A stretch of DNA of 37,041 nt from Nevskia sp. (GTDB lineage: Bacteria; Pseudomonadota; Gammaproteobacteria; Nevskiales; Nevskiaceae), in NCBI GenBank assembly GCA_016779605.1, contig JADHNH010000026.1, forward strand, positions 1 through 37,041. Reading direction: 5' to 3'. Both the position numbers and the translations under genes were made by a program. Shown piece by piece: positions 8,045 through 20,211 of this stretch (positions are counted from its first letter, which is position 1; every line of letters begins with the position of its first letter). The notes below the pieces were generated by a model, which saw only the letters and a program-made list of their open reading frames with translations, was not told the origin of the DNA and ran no database searches.

Positions 8045-9265
8045 TTATGTACGGTACTCGGCATTGATCTTCACGTAGTCGTAGCTCAGGTCGCAGGTCC
8101 ACAGCCGCGCCCGGGCCTGGCCGCGGCCAAGGCCGACGCCGATGGTGAACTCGGGCTTGGCCACCACCGCCGCGCCCAGCTCCTCGCGATATTCCGGGTG
8201 CGGCTGCCCGCCGGCCAGCAGCATCACGTCGTCCAGGCGCAGATCGACCCCGGCCGGGTCCAGGCCCTCGATCCCGGCCTTGCCGATCGCCATGGCGATG
8301 CGCCCCCAGTTGGCGTCGCCGGCGAACAGCGCGGTCTTCACCAGCGGCGAGTGGGCGATCGAATACGCCGCCCGGCGCGCCTCCTCCACGCTGCGCGCAC
8401 CGCCGACCTCGATGGTGACGAAGCGCGTCGCGCCCTCGCCGTCGCGCACCACGGCCTGCGCCAGCTCGACGCAGACCTCGCGCACCGCCGCCGCCACGAT
8501 GCCGAAGTCCGGGTGCGTCACGCCGATGTCGCGCGCACCCTGGCGGGCGGTGGCGAACAGCACGCAGGAGTCGTTGGTGGAGGTGTCGCCGTCCACCGTC
8601 ACGCTGTTGAACGAGTCGGCCACGGCGCCGCGCAGGCATTCGCGCACCGCCGGCTGGGTCAGGCGGGCGTCGGTGCCGACGAAGGCCAGCAGGGTGGCCA
8701 TGTCAGGGCAGATCATGCCCACGCCCTTGGCGATGCCGGTGACGGTGACGGGGCCTTGCGAAGTCTCGACCCGCCGGCTGGCACCCTTGGGCACGGTATC
8801 CGTGGTCATGATCGCATGTGCCGCGCGCAGCCAGCCGTCTTCGGCCAGCGCCGCGCCGGCGCGCGGCACCGCCGCGAGCATGCGCTGCACCGGCAGCCGC
8901 TGGCCGATGACGCCGGTGGAAAACGGCAGCACCTGCTCGGGCAGGCACTGGCGGTCCTGCGCCACCGCCGCGCAGGTCGCGCGCGCGTCGTCCAGCCCGC
9001 CGGCGCCGGTTGCGGCATTGGCGTTGCCGGCGTTGACCAGCAAGGCGCGCACGCCGCTTCCGGTCTGCAGGCGCTCGCGGCACAGCAGCACCGGCGCCGC
9101 GGCGAAGGCGTTGCGGGTGAACACGCCGGCGACGCGGCTGCCCGCCGCCAGCTCGATCAGCAGCAGGTCGTCGCGGCCCGGCTTCTTGATCGCGGCCTGT
9201 GCCACGCCCAGGCGCACGCCGGGCACGGGGTGCAGCAGCTGCGGGGGTCTGAGGTTGACGGCCAT
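8045..9265 (-). CDS. argJ: Bifunctional glutamate N-acetyltransferase / amino-acid acetyltransferase ArgJ
   Basis: 406 residues. ArgJ transfers acetyl from N-acetylornithine to glutamate in the cyclic arginine pathway, and some members also use acetyl-CoA. The precursor cleaves itself before a catalytic threonine, here T191 in PDMATLLAF. Oxyanion-hole residues (TGVIG near 117) and the C-terminal DANWGRI segment are present. The ATG at 9265 has no Shine-Dalgarno sequence. Instead TAAAAT lies 6 bases before it, suggesting a leaderless or nearly leaderless transcript. Repeat element A begins one base beyond that -10 box. Confidence 0.95.
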   Translation of the reverse strand: MAVNLRPPQLLHPVPGVRLGVAQAAIKKPGRDDLLLIELAAGSRVAGVFTRNAFAAAPVLLCRERLQTGSGVRALLVNAGNANAATGAGGLDDARATCAAVAQDRQCLPEQVLPFSTGVIGQRLPVQRMLAAVPRAGAALAEDGWLRAAHAIMTTDTVPKGASRRVETSQGPVTVTGIAKGVGMICPDMATLLAFVGTDARLTQPAVRECLRGAVADSFNSVTVDGDTSTNDSCVLFATARQGARDIGVTHPDFGIVAAAVREVCVELAQAVVRDGEGATRFVTIEVGGARSVEEARRAAYSIAHSPLVKTALFAGDANWGRIAMAIGKAGIEGLDPAGVDLRLDDVMLLAGGQPHPEYREELGAAVVAKPEFTIGVGLGRGQARARLWTCDLSYDYVKINAEYRT

Positions 9266-9271
9266 TGCTCG

Positions 9272-9277
9272 ATTTTA
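9272..9277 (-). promoter_or_regulatory. Candidate -10 element of argJ, leaderless arrangement
   Basis: TAAAAT on the minus strand, 6 bases before the argJ ATG. A transcript would start at or beside the start codon, consistent with the lack of a ribosome site. No convincing -35 is visible; that position falls within the heptamer repeats. Confidence 0.4.
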
Positions 9278-9278
9278 C

Positions 9279-9370
9279 GGGAATCGAGAATGGGGAATCG
9301 GGAATCGTTGAAAACCGCCGCAACGGCGGCTTTTGCTTCTACGGCTGCCGATTCCCGAATCCCGATTCCC
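9279..9370. repeat. Inverted heptamer element A (argJ-secA intergenic)
   Basis: The left arm is four tandem 7-mers: GGGAATC 9279-9285, GAGAATG 9286-9292, GGGAATC 9293-9299 and GGGAATC 9300-9306. The right arm has three units in inverse orientation: gattccc 9350-9356, gaatccc 9357-9363 and gattccc 9364-9370. The 43-base core holds the secA terminator hairpin. Same architecture as elements B, E and F. Confidence 0.8.
9311..9334 (-). terminator. Intrinsic terminator of secA (symmetrical)
   Basis: Stem 9315-9320 / 9324-9329 (ccgccg/cggcgg, loop caa) is flanked by aaaa at 9311-9314 and tttt at 9331-9334, so it reads as a terminator on either strand. It lies about 45 bases after the secA stop codon and inside the core of element A. 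Confidence 0.75.
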
Positions 9371-9379
9371 GGCGGCTAG

Positions 9380-12145
<2,766 letters not shown>

Positions 12146-12235
12146 CTCACTCGAACGTTGAATTTTGAACGGAAAACACGAGGCCCGGCCGCCGGCCGGC
12201 CAGAGCGGCGAAAGTGCGGATTATGCCCTACGGAC

Positions 12236-12316
12236 GTGAATCGGGAATGGAGAATCGAGAATCGTCGAAAAGCGGTTGATCTTGTTACGATTCCCGATTC
12301 ACGACTGCCGATTCCC
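12236..12316. repeat. Inverted heptamer element B (between the M23 gene and secA)
   Basis: Four heptamers on the left: gtgaatc 12236, gggaatg 12243, gagaatc 12250 and gagaatc 12257 (to 12263). Four inverse heptamers on the right: gattccc 12289, gattcac 12296, gactgcc 12303 and gattccc 12310 (to 12316). They flank a 25-base core. The element starts just after the M23 stop codon. More diverged than elements E and F. Confidence 0.75.
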
Positions 12317-12321
12317 GGCTT

Positions 12322-13248
12322 TTACCGCGAGGCGTCGATGTACTGCTCTGGATTGACCGTGTTGCCGTTGAGCAGCACTTCGAAATGCACATGCGGGCCG
12401 GTGGAACGGCCGGTGTTGCCCATCAAGGCGATGGCCTGGCCCTTGCGGATGCGTTCGCCGGCCTTGACCATGATGCTGGCGTTGTGGCCGTAGCGGGTCA
12501 CATAGCCGTTGCCGTGGTCGATTTCGACCATGTTGCCGTAGCCGCTGCGCTCGCCGACGTCGGTGACGATGCCCGACGCCACCGCCAGCACCTTGGAGCC
12601 TTCCGGCGCGGCGAAGTCCACGCCGGGGTGGAAAGTGCGCAGGCCGGTGAACGGATCCAGGCGCAGGCCGTAATCCGAGGTGATGTAGCCGCTGTCCACC
12701 GGCCAGCCGGCGGGCTTGATCTCCTTCTGCAGACGGCCGGCCAGCAGCAGGTCTTCCAGCACCCGCAGCTGCCGCTCGCGGTCGGTGAGCTGGCGCTCCA
12801 GGCGGTCCAGCGAGCCGGTGAGGTCGCCGGCGCTGGCGGTCTGGCCGGCGGGCACTTCGGGCCCGCCCATGGGCGGATCCTTGTCGAAATTGAACTCGCC
12901 CGGGTCGATATGGGCAATCTGCGTCATGCGGCTGCCGGCGGCATCCAGCCGCATCACGTGCGCCTGCAGTTCGGCGATGCGGCGCGACAGCGCGTCGGCG
13001 TCCTGCTCGGCCTTGGCGCGCGCCAGCTGCAGCTCGCCGCGCTCCTGGCGCATCTGCTGGGACCACTGGCTGACCACGCGGCCCGGCAGCAGCCCCTGCG
13101 ACGGCCGCGCCAGCCAGCCGGCCAGAAAGCAGCCGCCACCGATAACCAGCGCACAGACGGCGATGGGCAGCCAGCCTAGAATCCGGTTCGCTTGGAGGCT
13201 TATGCGCCAAGTGCGACCGCGTGCGTGACTGACTAGAATAATATCCAT
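12322..13248 (-). CDS. Membrane-anchored M23 (LytM-type) peptidase
   Basis: 308 residues. A short cytoplasmic N-terminus, one membrane anchor (about 24-47), a charged heptad-like stretch (about 60-105, coiled coil), a linker, then a C-terminal M23 domain (about 190-305). Metal and catalytic residues are present: H207 and D211 (HPGVDF) and H286-V-H288 (HVHFE), with H255 in YGH. It may therefore be an active zinc endopeptidase cutting peptide crosslinks in peptidoglycan, rather than a degenerate activator such as EnvC or NlpD. A location between secA and the dciA-lpxC-ftsZ block is usual in this group. Divergent from dciA with 41 bases between starts. The substrate is not determinable here. Confidence 0.9.
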   Translation of the reverse strand: MDIILVSHARGRTWRISLQANRILGWLPIAVCALVIGGGCFLAGWLARPSQGLLPGRVVSQWSQQMRQERGELQLARAKAEQDADALSRRIAELQAHVMRLDAAGSRMTQIAHIDPGEFNFDKDPPMGGPEVPAGQTASAGDLTGSLDRLERQLTDRERQLRVLEDLLLAGRLQKEIKPAGWPVDSGYITSDYGLRLDPFTGLRTFHPGVDFAAPEGSKVLAVASGIVTDVGERSGYGNMVEIDHGNGYVTRYGHNASIMVKAGERIRKGQAIALMGNTGRSTGPHVHFEVLLNGNTVNPEQYIDASR

Positions 13249-13289
13249 AAGTAACTGACCGAAAAAAGCTTCTCACCGGACTCAACAGG

Positions 13290-13643
13290 ATGATCCCGAC
13301 CCCGCCTACCGAACCCACGGCCGAACCTGTGGCGGTCGGCGAGTGCCTGCGGGCACCGGGTTCCCCGGCGCGCAAGCTATGGGCTCAACTGGACCGGCTG
13401 GCGCAAATCCAGACGGCAATACGCGACTGGGCCGGCGATCCTCTGGCTCGATCCTTAAGCGTCGCAAATTTTCGGGACGGCCTGTTGTTCCTGAATACCG
13501 ACTCGGCGGCCGCCCTCACCCAAGTCCGCTATCGGCAGCAAGAACTGCTCCAGTTCCTCCAAAACCGTCTTGGAGTCGATGCGGTACGACTCGAGGTGAA
13601 AGTCAACCCCTCCGCCCGGAGCGGTCGACCGGGAACCATCTAA
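13290..13643 (+). CDS. DciA/DUF721-type protein
   Basis: 117 residues. It matches the DUF721 family in layout: a basic N-terminal helical region, then a small alpha-beta (KH-like) core with the pattern of a surface-exposed strand (LLFLNTDSAAALTQVRYRQ) and a helix ending in LGVDAVRLEVKV. Members near lpxC and secA are DciA, the ancestral loader or partner of replicative helicase DnaB in bacteria without DnaC. It is the only plus-strand gene inside the large minus-strand block. The ATG follows AGG closely. Its stop faces the lpxC stop across 90 GC-rich bases. The family call is fairly secure; the helicase-loader role is inferred from the family and locus. Confidence 0.8.
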   Translation: MIPTPPTEPTAEPVAVGECLRAPGSPARKLWAQLDRLAQIQTAIRDWAGDPLARSLSVANFRDGLLFLNTDSAAALTQVRYRQQELLQFLQNRLGVDAVRLEVKVNPSARSGRPGTI

Positions 13644-13733
13644 GCACGCCTCGCGGCCGGAAGGCAAGCCGGCGGGCGACCGGCGGCGGGCAGCGCGGGG
13701 ATGGCGGCGGTGGCGGGCCGCCGCCGCGGGGAA

Positions 13734-14651
13734 TCAGACCAGGGCGGTCGCGGGACGCGCCCCCGGTACCGCCGAAGTGCCGCGATCCTCTTCGAAAATC
13801 ACGCTTTCCCACGCGGATTCGTCGGCCAGAAGGGCGCGCGCCAGCTTGTTGTTGAGGGCGTGCCCGGACTTGAAGGCGCTGTAGGCACCGAGCAGCGGCT
13901 GGCCGAGCAGGTACAGGTCGCCCACCGCGTCGAGGATCTTGTGGCGCACGAACTCGTCGTCGTAGCGCAGGCCGTCCTGGTTCAGCACGCGGTATTCGTC
14001 CACCGCCACCGCGTTTTCCAGGCTGGCGCCGAGCGCCAGGCTGCGCGAGCGCAGGAACTCGAACTCGCGCATGAAGCCGAAGGTGCGTGCGCGGCTGACC
14101 TCGCGCACGTAGGCGGCCGGGGAGAATTCGACCACCGCCTGCTGCGCCGTGGCCTTGAGCAGCGGATGGTCGAAGTCGATGTGGAAGCCCAGGCGGAAGC
14201 CGTCGTAAGGCTCCAGCCGCGCCCATTTGTCGCCGTCGGTCACCTGCACCGCCTGCCGCACCCGCAGGAAGCGGCGCGGCGCCTGCTGCTCGTGGATGCC
14301 GGCGGACTGGATCAGGAACACGAAGGGCGCCGCACTGCCGTCCATGATCGGCACTTCCGGCGAGGACAGCTCGACCACGCAGTTGTCGATGCCCAGGCCG
14401 CATAGCGCCGACATCAGGTGCTCGACGGTGGCGACCTTGACGCCGTCCAGCACGAGGTTGCTCGACAGCGTGGTTTCGCCCACGTGCCGCGCCAGGGCGG
14501 GAATCTCCCGCGGCGGGTTCAGGTCCACGCGGCGGAACACGATGCCGGTATCGGCTCCGGCCGGCAGCAGCGACATGTACACCTTGCGGCCGCTGTGCAG
14601 GCCGATGCCGCCGGCCCGGACTGGTTGACGCAAGGTTTTTTGGCGGATCAT
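13734..14651 (-). CDS. lpxC: UDP-3-O-acyl-N-acetylglucosamine deacetylase LpxC
   Basis: 305 residues, the standard length. LpxC removes acetate from UDP-3-O-acyl-GlcNAc, the committed step of lipid A synthesis. The zinc ligands H78 (VEHLMSAL), H237 and D241 (HKILD) and the general acid H264 (SGHALNN) fall at the same numbers as in the Pseudomonas enzyme. The ATG at 14651 is chosen over an upstream in-frame TTG because the family begins MIRQKTL. GGAA lies about 12 bases upstream. A separate promoter (TAAAAT at 14724-14729) and the ftsZ terminator suggest it is transcribed at least partly apart from ftsZ. Confidence 0.96.
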   Translation of the reverse strand: MIRQKTLRQPVRAGGIGLHSGRKVYMSLLPAGADTGIVFRRVDLNPPREIPALARHVGETTLSSNLVLDGVKVATVEHLMSALCGLGIDNCVVELSSPEVPIMDGSAAPFVFLIQSAGIHEQQAPRRFLRVRQAVQVTDGDKWARLEPYDGFRLGFHIDFDHPLLKATAQQAVVEFSPAAYVREVSRARTFGFMREFEFLRSRSLALGASLENAVAVDEYRVLNQDGLRYDDEFVRHKILDAVGDLYLLGQPLLGAYSAFKSGHALNNKLARALLADESAWESVIFEEDRGTSAVPGARPATALV

Positions 14652-14723
14652 CGGCTGTTTTCGTTCCAAGCACCCGGCGCACAGGCGCCAACCCGAGCGC
14701 CTGCAAACCGGCCTTAAACGCCT

Positions 14724-14729
14724 ATTTTA
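14724..14729 (-). promoter_or_regulatory. Candidate -10 element of lpxC
   Basis: TAAAAT on the minus strand in an otherwise GC-rich 283-base gap between ftsZ and lpxC. It would give a leader of about 65 bases. No convincing -35 was recognised. The same hexamer lies before argJ and hisG. Confidence 0.4.
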
Positions 14730-14899
14730 CCACCGGCCGCACCGGCGGCGCCGCGCGGCTACCTTTCGCAACCGTCGCGCCGTGCCGGCGCCTGCGCCTT
14801 GGCACACGGATGTGCCAGCCAAGAGCGGGCCACGCCCGTGCTTGATCCGCGGCAGCGCAGAAAAGCCGCGCCTTTTCGTCGGCGACCAGAAAAGCCCCC

Positions 14900-14925
14900 G
14901 AAAAAGGCCACGAATGGCCTTTTTC
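14900..14925 (-). terminator. Intrinsic terminator downstream of ftsZ
   Basis: An 11-bp perfect stem (14900-14910 / 14915-14925) with tetraloop cgaa. On the minus strand it ends in a T5 run. It starts about 10 bases after the ftsZ stop codon and probably ends, or attenuates, dcw transcription before lpxC. Confidence 0.8.
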
Positions 14926-14934
14926 AGCAAGCCC

Positions 14935-16134
14935 TCAGTCCGCCTGTGCGCGCAGGAAGGCCGGGATGTCCAGCAGCTCCTCGTTGTAGTCCAGCGCCAT
15001 CAGGCCCTGGGCTTGCGCCGAGCGGCCGCGGGTCACCGGCGGCAGCTCGATGTCCTGGCCGCGCGGCCAGGGGTTGGCCTGGCGCAGCGGCGTGACCACC
15101 GAGGGCGACTTCAGGCGCGGTTCGGCCGCCGCTTCCTTGGCCTTGGCCGCCGCGCGCGAGCCTTCCAGGCCGGTGGCGACCACCGTCACGCGCAGCTCGC
15201 CGCCGAGGGCCGGGTCGAAGCTGGTGCCGCACTTCATGTCGACTTCGGCCGAGGCGATCTCGTTGATGCGCTCGTTGACCAGCTCCAGCTCGTCCAGCGT
15301 CAGGCTCTCGTCGCAGGTGATGTTGACCAGGATGCCGCGGGCGCCGATCAGCTCGAGGTCGTCCAGCAACGGCGACGACAGCGCCGCTTCCACCGCCTTC
15401 TTGGCGCGATCCTCGCCGCTGGCCGCACCCAGCCCCATCATCGCCATGCCGCGGTTGGCCATGACGGTCTTCACGTCGGCGAAGTCGACGTTCATCATGC
15501 CCGGCCGCGTGATCAGGTCGGAAATGCCCTGCACCGCGTTCTGCAGGATGTCGTTGGCGGCCTTGAAGCCCGACAGCAGGGTCACGCCGCCGCCCAGCAC
15601 CAGCCGCAGCTTCTCGTTGGGGATCAGGATCAGCGAATCGACGTGCTGCTGCAGCTCGCGGATGCCGTCGAGCGCCACCGCCATGCGCTTCTTGCCCTCG
15701 TGCGGGAACGGCTTGGTCACCACCGCCACCGTCAGGATCTCCAGCTCGCGGGCGATCTCGGCGATCACCGGCGCCGCGCCGGTGCCGGTGCCGCCGCCCA
15801 TGCCGGCGGTGATGAACAGCAGGTCCGTGCCCTCCATCATTTCGCGGATGCGGTCGCGGTCCTCCTCGGCGGCTTCGCGGCCGACCTTCGGGTTGGAGCC
15901 CGCGCCCAGCCCGCGGGTGACTTCCGCGCCGAGCTGCAGCTGCAGCGTCGGCACGCACTTCTCCAGGTGATCGCGATCGGTGTTGGCGCAGATGAACTCC
16001 ACGCCCTGGATGTTGGCCATCGCCATCTGGTTGACCGTATTGCAGCCGCCGCCGCCGACGCCGATCACCCTGATCATGGCGCGCTTCGACTGGCCGTCCA
16101 CCAGTTCGAACAACTCCGGAACCACGTTTGCCAT
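14935..16134 (-). CDS. ftsZ: Cell division GTPase FtsZ
   Basis: 399 residues. FtsZ is the tubulin homologue that forms the division ring. It has the GTP-binding signature GGGTGTG at 113-119, an N-terminal GVGGGGCNTVNQM nucleotide loop, the T7 loop with NVDFADV, and a variable linker (about 320-380). The C-terminal peptide LDIPAFLRAQAD binds FtsA, ZipA and ZapD. The ATG at 16134 is preceded by GGAGG eight bases upstream, the strongest ribosome site in the dcw cluster, in line with the high FtsZ level cells need. A hairpin with a T-run lies between it and ftsA, and a terminator follows it. Confidence 0.98.
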   Translation of the reverse strand: MANVVPELFELVDGQSKRAMIRVIGVGGGGCNTVNQMAMANIQGVEFICANTDRDHLEKCVPTLQLQLGAEVTRGLGAGSNPKVGREAAEEDRDRIREMMEGTDLLFITAGMGGGTGTGAAPVIAEIARELEILTVAVVTKPFPHEGKKRMAVALDGIRELQQHVDSLILIPNEKLRLVLGGGVTLLSGFKAANDILQNAVQGISDLITRPGMMNVDFADVKTVMANRGMAMMGLGAASGEDRAKKAVEAALSSPLLDDLELIGARGILVNITCDESLTLDELELVNERINEIASAEVDMKCGTSFDPALGGELRVTVVATGLEGSRAAAKAKEAAAEPRLKSPSVVTPLRQANPWPRGQDIELPPVTRGRSAQAQGLMALDYNEELLDIPAFLRAQAD

Positions 16135-16160
16135 TGGTCGCCTCCGTCAAATGCAAAACG

Positions 16161-16195
16161 AAAAATCACGCATTCCGCCCGCCCGTGCGGAATGC
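16161..16195 (-). terminator. Hairpin with T-run between ftsA and ftsZ
   Basis: A 9-bp stem (16170-16178 / 16187-16195, gcattccgc/gcggaatgc) with an 8-base loop. On the minus strand it is followed by gtgattttt. It lies in the 94-base ftsA-ftsZ gap, the longest gene spacing in the ftsQ-ftsZ part of the cluster. It could be a partial terminator or a processing site that sets ftsZ mRNA apart from ftsA. Confidence 0.5.
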
Positions 16196-16228
16196 CCGTA
16201 ACCGTTCTTCAACGCCCGCCGCCTTTCA

Positions 16229-17461
16229 TCAGAAATGCCCTTTGAGCCAGCCCTGCATGCGTCCCACCAAGCCCTGCACGCCGGCGCGGCCGGGGCCGCG
16301 CATCCCGGCCGGCCGCTGTTGCCTTGCGTAAAGCAGCAGGCCCACGCCGGTGGCGTAGGCCGGGCTGCGCGTCACTTCCTCCACGCCTTCCACCTGGTGC
16401 GGCAGGCCCATGCGCACCGCCACCTCGAGCACCTCTTCGGCCAGCTCCAGGATTCCGGGCGTCTGCGCCACGCCGCCGGTGAGCACCACGCCGCCGGCGA
16501 TGAGGTCGTAAACGTCGGCCCGGTGCAGCTCCTTGCGCACGTAGCGGAACAGCTCCTCGAAGCGCGGCCGCATCACTTCGGCGAGCATCTGCCGCGACAG
16601 CCGCCGCGGCGGCGTGTCGCCCACGCCGGGCACCTCGATGCCGGGATCGTGCTGCACCATTTCCGGCAGCGCGCAGCCGTAGCGCAGCTTGATCTGCTCG
16701 GCGTGCAGCCCCGGCGTGCGGAACGCCACGGCGACGTCGCTGGTGACCAGGTCCCCGGCGATCGGGATCACCGCGGTGTGGCGGATCGAGCCGCCCTTGA
16801 ACACCGCCACGTCGGTGGTGCCGCCGCCGATGTCCACCACCGCCACGCCCAGGTCGCGCTCGTCCGGCGACAGCACCGCCTCGGACGAAGCCAGGTGCTG
16901 CAGTACCAGCTTTTCCACCGTCAGCCCGCAGCGCTCCACGCACTTGTAGAGGTTCTGCGCCGCCGACAGCGTGCCGGTGACCATGTGCACCTTGGCTTCC
17001 AGCCGCACCGCGCTCATGCCGACCGGGTCGTGGATGCCTTCCTGGCCGTCGACCACGAATTCCTGCGGCACCACGTGCAGGATCTGCTGGTCCGCCGGGA
17101 TCGCCATGGCGCTGGCCGCGTCGATCACCGCCTCGACGTCGCGCGGCCCGACCTCGCGCTGGCGGATCGGCACCACGCCGACCGAGTTCAGGCTGCGGAT
17201 GTGGCTGCCGGTGATGCCGACGTGGGCCGCCCGCACGCGGCAGTTGGCCATCAGCTCTGCGGCCTCCACCGCGCGGCGGATCGACTCGACCGTCGCCTCG
17301 ATGTTCACCACCACGCCCTTCTTCAGGCCCTTGGAGGGCGCCGTGCCCAGGCCGATCACGCGCACCTGGCCGGTCGGCCCGGTCTCGCCGATCAGGGCGG
17401 CGACCTTGGAGGTGCCCACATCCAGGCTGACCAGGTATTCGGTGGCCGCGCGTCTACTCAT
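16229..17461 (-). CDS. ftsA: Cell division protein FtsA
   Basis: 410 residues. An actin-family ATPase that tethers FtsZ to the membrane and activates septal synthesis. Visible are phosphate-1 DVGTSKVAALIG near the N-terminus, the 1C domain (about 85-160, with VGITGSHI), phosphate-2 VVDIGGGTTDVAVF near 205, an adenosine motif GGVVLTGG, and a C-terminal amphipathic helix (VGRMQGWLKGHF) that is the membrane anchor. The ATG at 17461 overlaps the ftsQ stop by 8 bases and gives the family's usual N-terminus. A much longer upstream frame exists but is Pro/Arg-rich and lies over ftsQ. Confidence 0.97.
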   Translation of the reverse strand: MSRRAATEYLVSLDVGTSKVAALIGETGPTGQVRVIGLGTAPSKGLKKGVVVNIEATVESIRRAVEAAELMANCRVRAAHVGITGSHIRSLNSVGVVPIRQREVGPRDVEAVIDAASAMAIPADQQILHVVPQEFVVDGQEGIHDPVGMSAVRLEAKVHMVTGTLSAAQNLYKCVERCGLTVEKLVLQHLASSEAVLSPDERDLGVAVVDIGGGTTDVAVFKGGSIRHTAVIPIAGDLVTSDVAVAFRTPGLHAEQIKLRYGCALPEMVQHDPGIEVPGVGDTPPRRLSRQMLAEVMRPRFEELFRYVRKELHRADVYDLIAGGVVLTGGVAQTPGILELAEEVLEVAVRMGLPHQVEGVEEVTRSPAYATGVGLLLYARQQRPAGMRGPGRAGVQGLVGRMQGWLKGHF

Positions 17462-18325
17462 GGGTACGGGTTTCCTTGGCCGTGCTGCGGCCCGGGACGG
17501 CCGGCGGCGGCGCCGCGGCGGGAACAGTGGAGGGAACCGCCGGGGCCGCCGCGCTGCCGCGGCCGGCCGCGGCCCTGGAGCCGGGTGTCGCCGCCGCAGC
17601 GGCAGCCGGCCCGACGGCAAAACCGTTGGTGTAGCGCAGGTCGATGTAGGCGACCTGGCCAAGCCGGTCGGCCAGCGTGCGCGTCACCACGCCCAGGATC
17701 AGGCCGACGCGCGCCTGCGGCGCCTGGTCGCCCAGGCGGATTTCGACGCCGCCGGTGGTATGCAGGGTCCATTCGCCCCGCGAGCTCAGCTCCAGCCCGG
17801 CCGGCACGAACGGGCTGTCCTTGAGCGCGGCACCCAGCTCGCGGTAGACGCGCTCCACCTCCGGTGCGCGGCCGTCCGGGCCGGAGAGCTGCGGCAGGCC
17901 GGGCGGCAGGTCCGCGGCAGGCGGCGAGAACACCGCGCCGTCGGCGTCGACCAGGCTGCCGTGGTCCCAGCGCGCCACCGCCTGGCGCTCGGCCACGGCG
18001 ATCTCGATGCCTGCCGGCCAGACCCGCGAAACGCGCACCCGCCCGACCCAGGGCAGGGCGCCGATGCGCTGGCGCGCGGCGGCCAGGTCCACGTCGAGCA
18101 GGCCGGTGCCGGGCACGATGGCGGCGGCGGCGGCGATCTGCGCCGGCTGCAGGTGCTTGAGCGCACCGTCCACGCGCAGCCACTGCACCGGCCGGCTCAG
18201 CGCCGGCCTGGCCGTGTGCGCCAGCAGCATGCCCGCAACCAGCAGCGCAACGGCGACCAGCGCCGGCACCAGCGCACGCGGCAGCGAGGGCGCATCGCCG
18301 ATCGGCATCGCCACCGATCCCGAAT

Positions 18326-18329
<4 letters not shown>
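17454..18329 (-). CDS. ftsQ: Cell division protein FtsQ
   Basis: 291 residues. A bitopic membrane protein linking early and late divisome parts and forming FtsQLB. A short cytoplasmic N-terminus, one membrane helix (about 20-40), a POTRA domain (about 47-115, LRVDGALKHLQPAQI through RVSRVWPAGIEIAV) and the FtsQ beta domain follow. The last roughly 55 residues are an Ala/Pro-rich, apparently disordered tail after the strand IDLRYTNGFAV, longer than in E. coli (276 residues). The start is GTG at 18329, which forms GTGA with the ddlB stop and has AAGGAGG eight bases upstream; this is decisive over the later ATG. Confidence 0.94.
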
Positions 18330-19275
<946 letters not shown>

Positions 19276-19279
<4 letters not shown>

Positions 19280-20211
19280 GCCCGCCCCCCGGTTCCCGAT
19301 TGCCGGTTGCCGTCTCCCGGCTTGTCGCCGACGATCTTCACCTCGGTCTCCAAGTGCACGCCGGTCTGCCGCAGCACCGTGGCGCGCATCAGCTCGATCA
19401 ACTGCTCCACGTCGGCGGCGCTGGCGCCCGGCCCGGTGACGATGAAGTTGGCGTGCACCGGCGACACCTCGGCGCCGCCGACCCGGCGGCCCTTGAGCCC
19501 GCAGGACTCGATCAGGCGTGCGGCGAAGTCGCCCGGCGGGTTGCGGAACGTGCTGCCCGCGCTCGGGCGGCCGACCGGCTGGGTGGCCTTGCGGCGCGCC
19601 AGCCACTGGCGCGTGGCCTGCGCGTGGCTGCCGTCGTCGGGCTGCACGCGCAGGCGCGCGGCCAGGAAGCCCAGGAAGCCGGGCGGCGGGATCACCGTGC
19701 GGTAGGCCACGCCGAAGTGCTCCGGCGCCAGCCATTGGGTGCGGCCGCCGCGGAACACCACCTCGGCCTCCAGCACGCAGCTCCAGGTCTCGCCGCCCCA
19801 GGCGCCGGCGTTCATCGCCAGTGCGCCGCCGACGGTGCCGGGGATGCCGGCCATGAAGCCGAGGCCCGACAGCGCCTGCGCCTGCGCGAACTTGGCCAGC
19901 CGCGCGCAGTGCACGCCGGCCTCGGCGAACAGGCTGGTTTCGGCCTCGCGCGACAGCCCATCGAGCGCGCCGTGCAGCGCGATGACGGTGCCGCGGAAGC
20001 CGCCGTCGCGCACCAGCAGGTTGCTGCCCAGGCCGAGCCACAGCACCGGCTCGGCCGGCGGCAGGCTGGCGACGAACGCCAGCAGGTCGGCGCGGTCCGC
20101 CGGCTCGAAAAAGCGCTCGGCCGGGCCGCCCACGCGCCAGCTGGTGTGCCGCGCCATCGGCTCGGCGGTGCGCACGCGGCCGCGCGGCGCATACGGCGGA
20201 CACTCGGACAT
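19276..20211 (-). CDS. murB: UDP-N-acetylmuramate dehydrogenase MurB with a repeat-derived tail
   Basis: 311 residues. An FAD enzyme that reduces enolpyruvyl-UDP-GlcNAc to UDP-MurNAc with NADPH. FAD-binding signatures are HTSWRVGGPAE, GLGSNLLVRDGG and GIPGTVGGALAMNAGAWG. The catalytic serine sits in PSAGSTFRNP. The third domain ends VEVKIVGD-like (here TEVKIVGD). It lacks the extra loop of type I (E. coli) MurB, so it looks type II. The last 14 or so residues (PGDGNRQSGTGGRA) are unlike the family and are encoded by a diverged heptamer array (19284-19318). The ATG at 20211 shares one base with the murC stop. Confidence 0.95.
19284..19318. repeat. Diverged heptamer array C inside the murB 3' end
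   Basis: Five consecutive 7-base units read on the minus strand: GGGAGAC, GGCAACC, GGCAATC, GGGAACC and GGGGGGC. All start with GG, and the first four fit GGnAnnn. Only one arm is visible. It encodes the non-conserved C-terminal tail of MurB. Confidence 0.55.

Noticed and set aside
14730-14899. Small RNA or gene in the lpxC-ftsZ gap
   Set aside because: Only short GC hairpins and the ftsZ terminator are visible. No promoter-terminator pair or conserved peptide is apparent.
17462-17662. 67-residue N-terminal extension of FtsA
   Set aside because: It overlaps the ftsQ reading frame and is Pro/Arg-rich. The ATG at 17461 gives the normal FtsA N-terminus.
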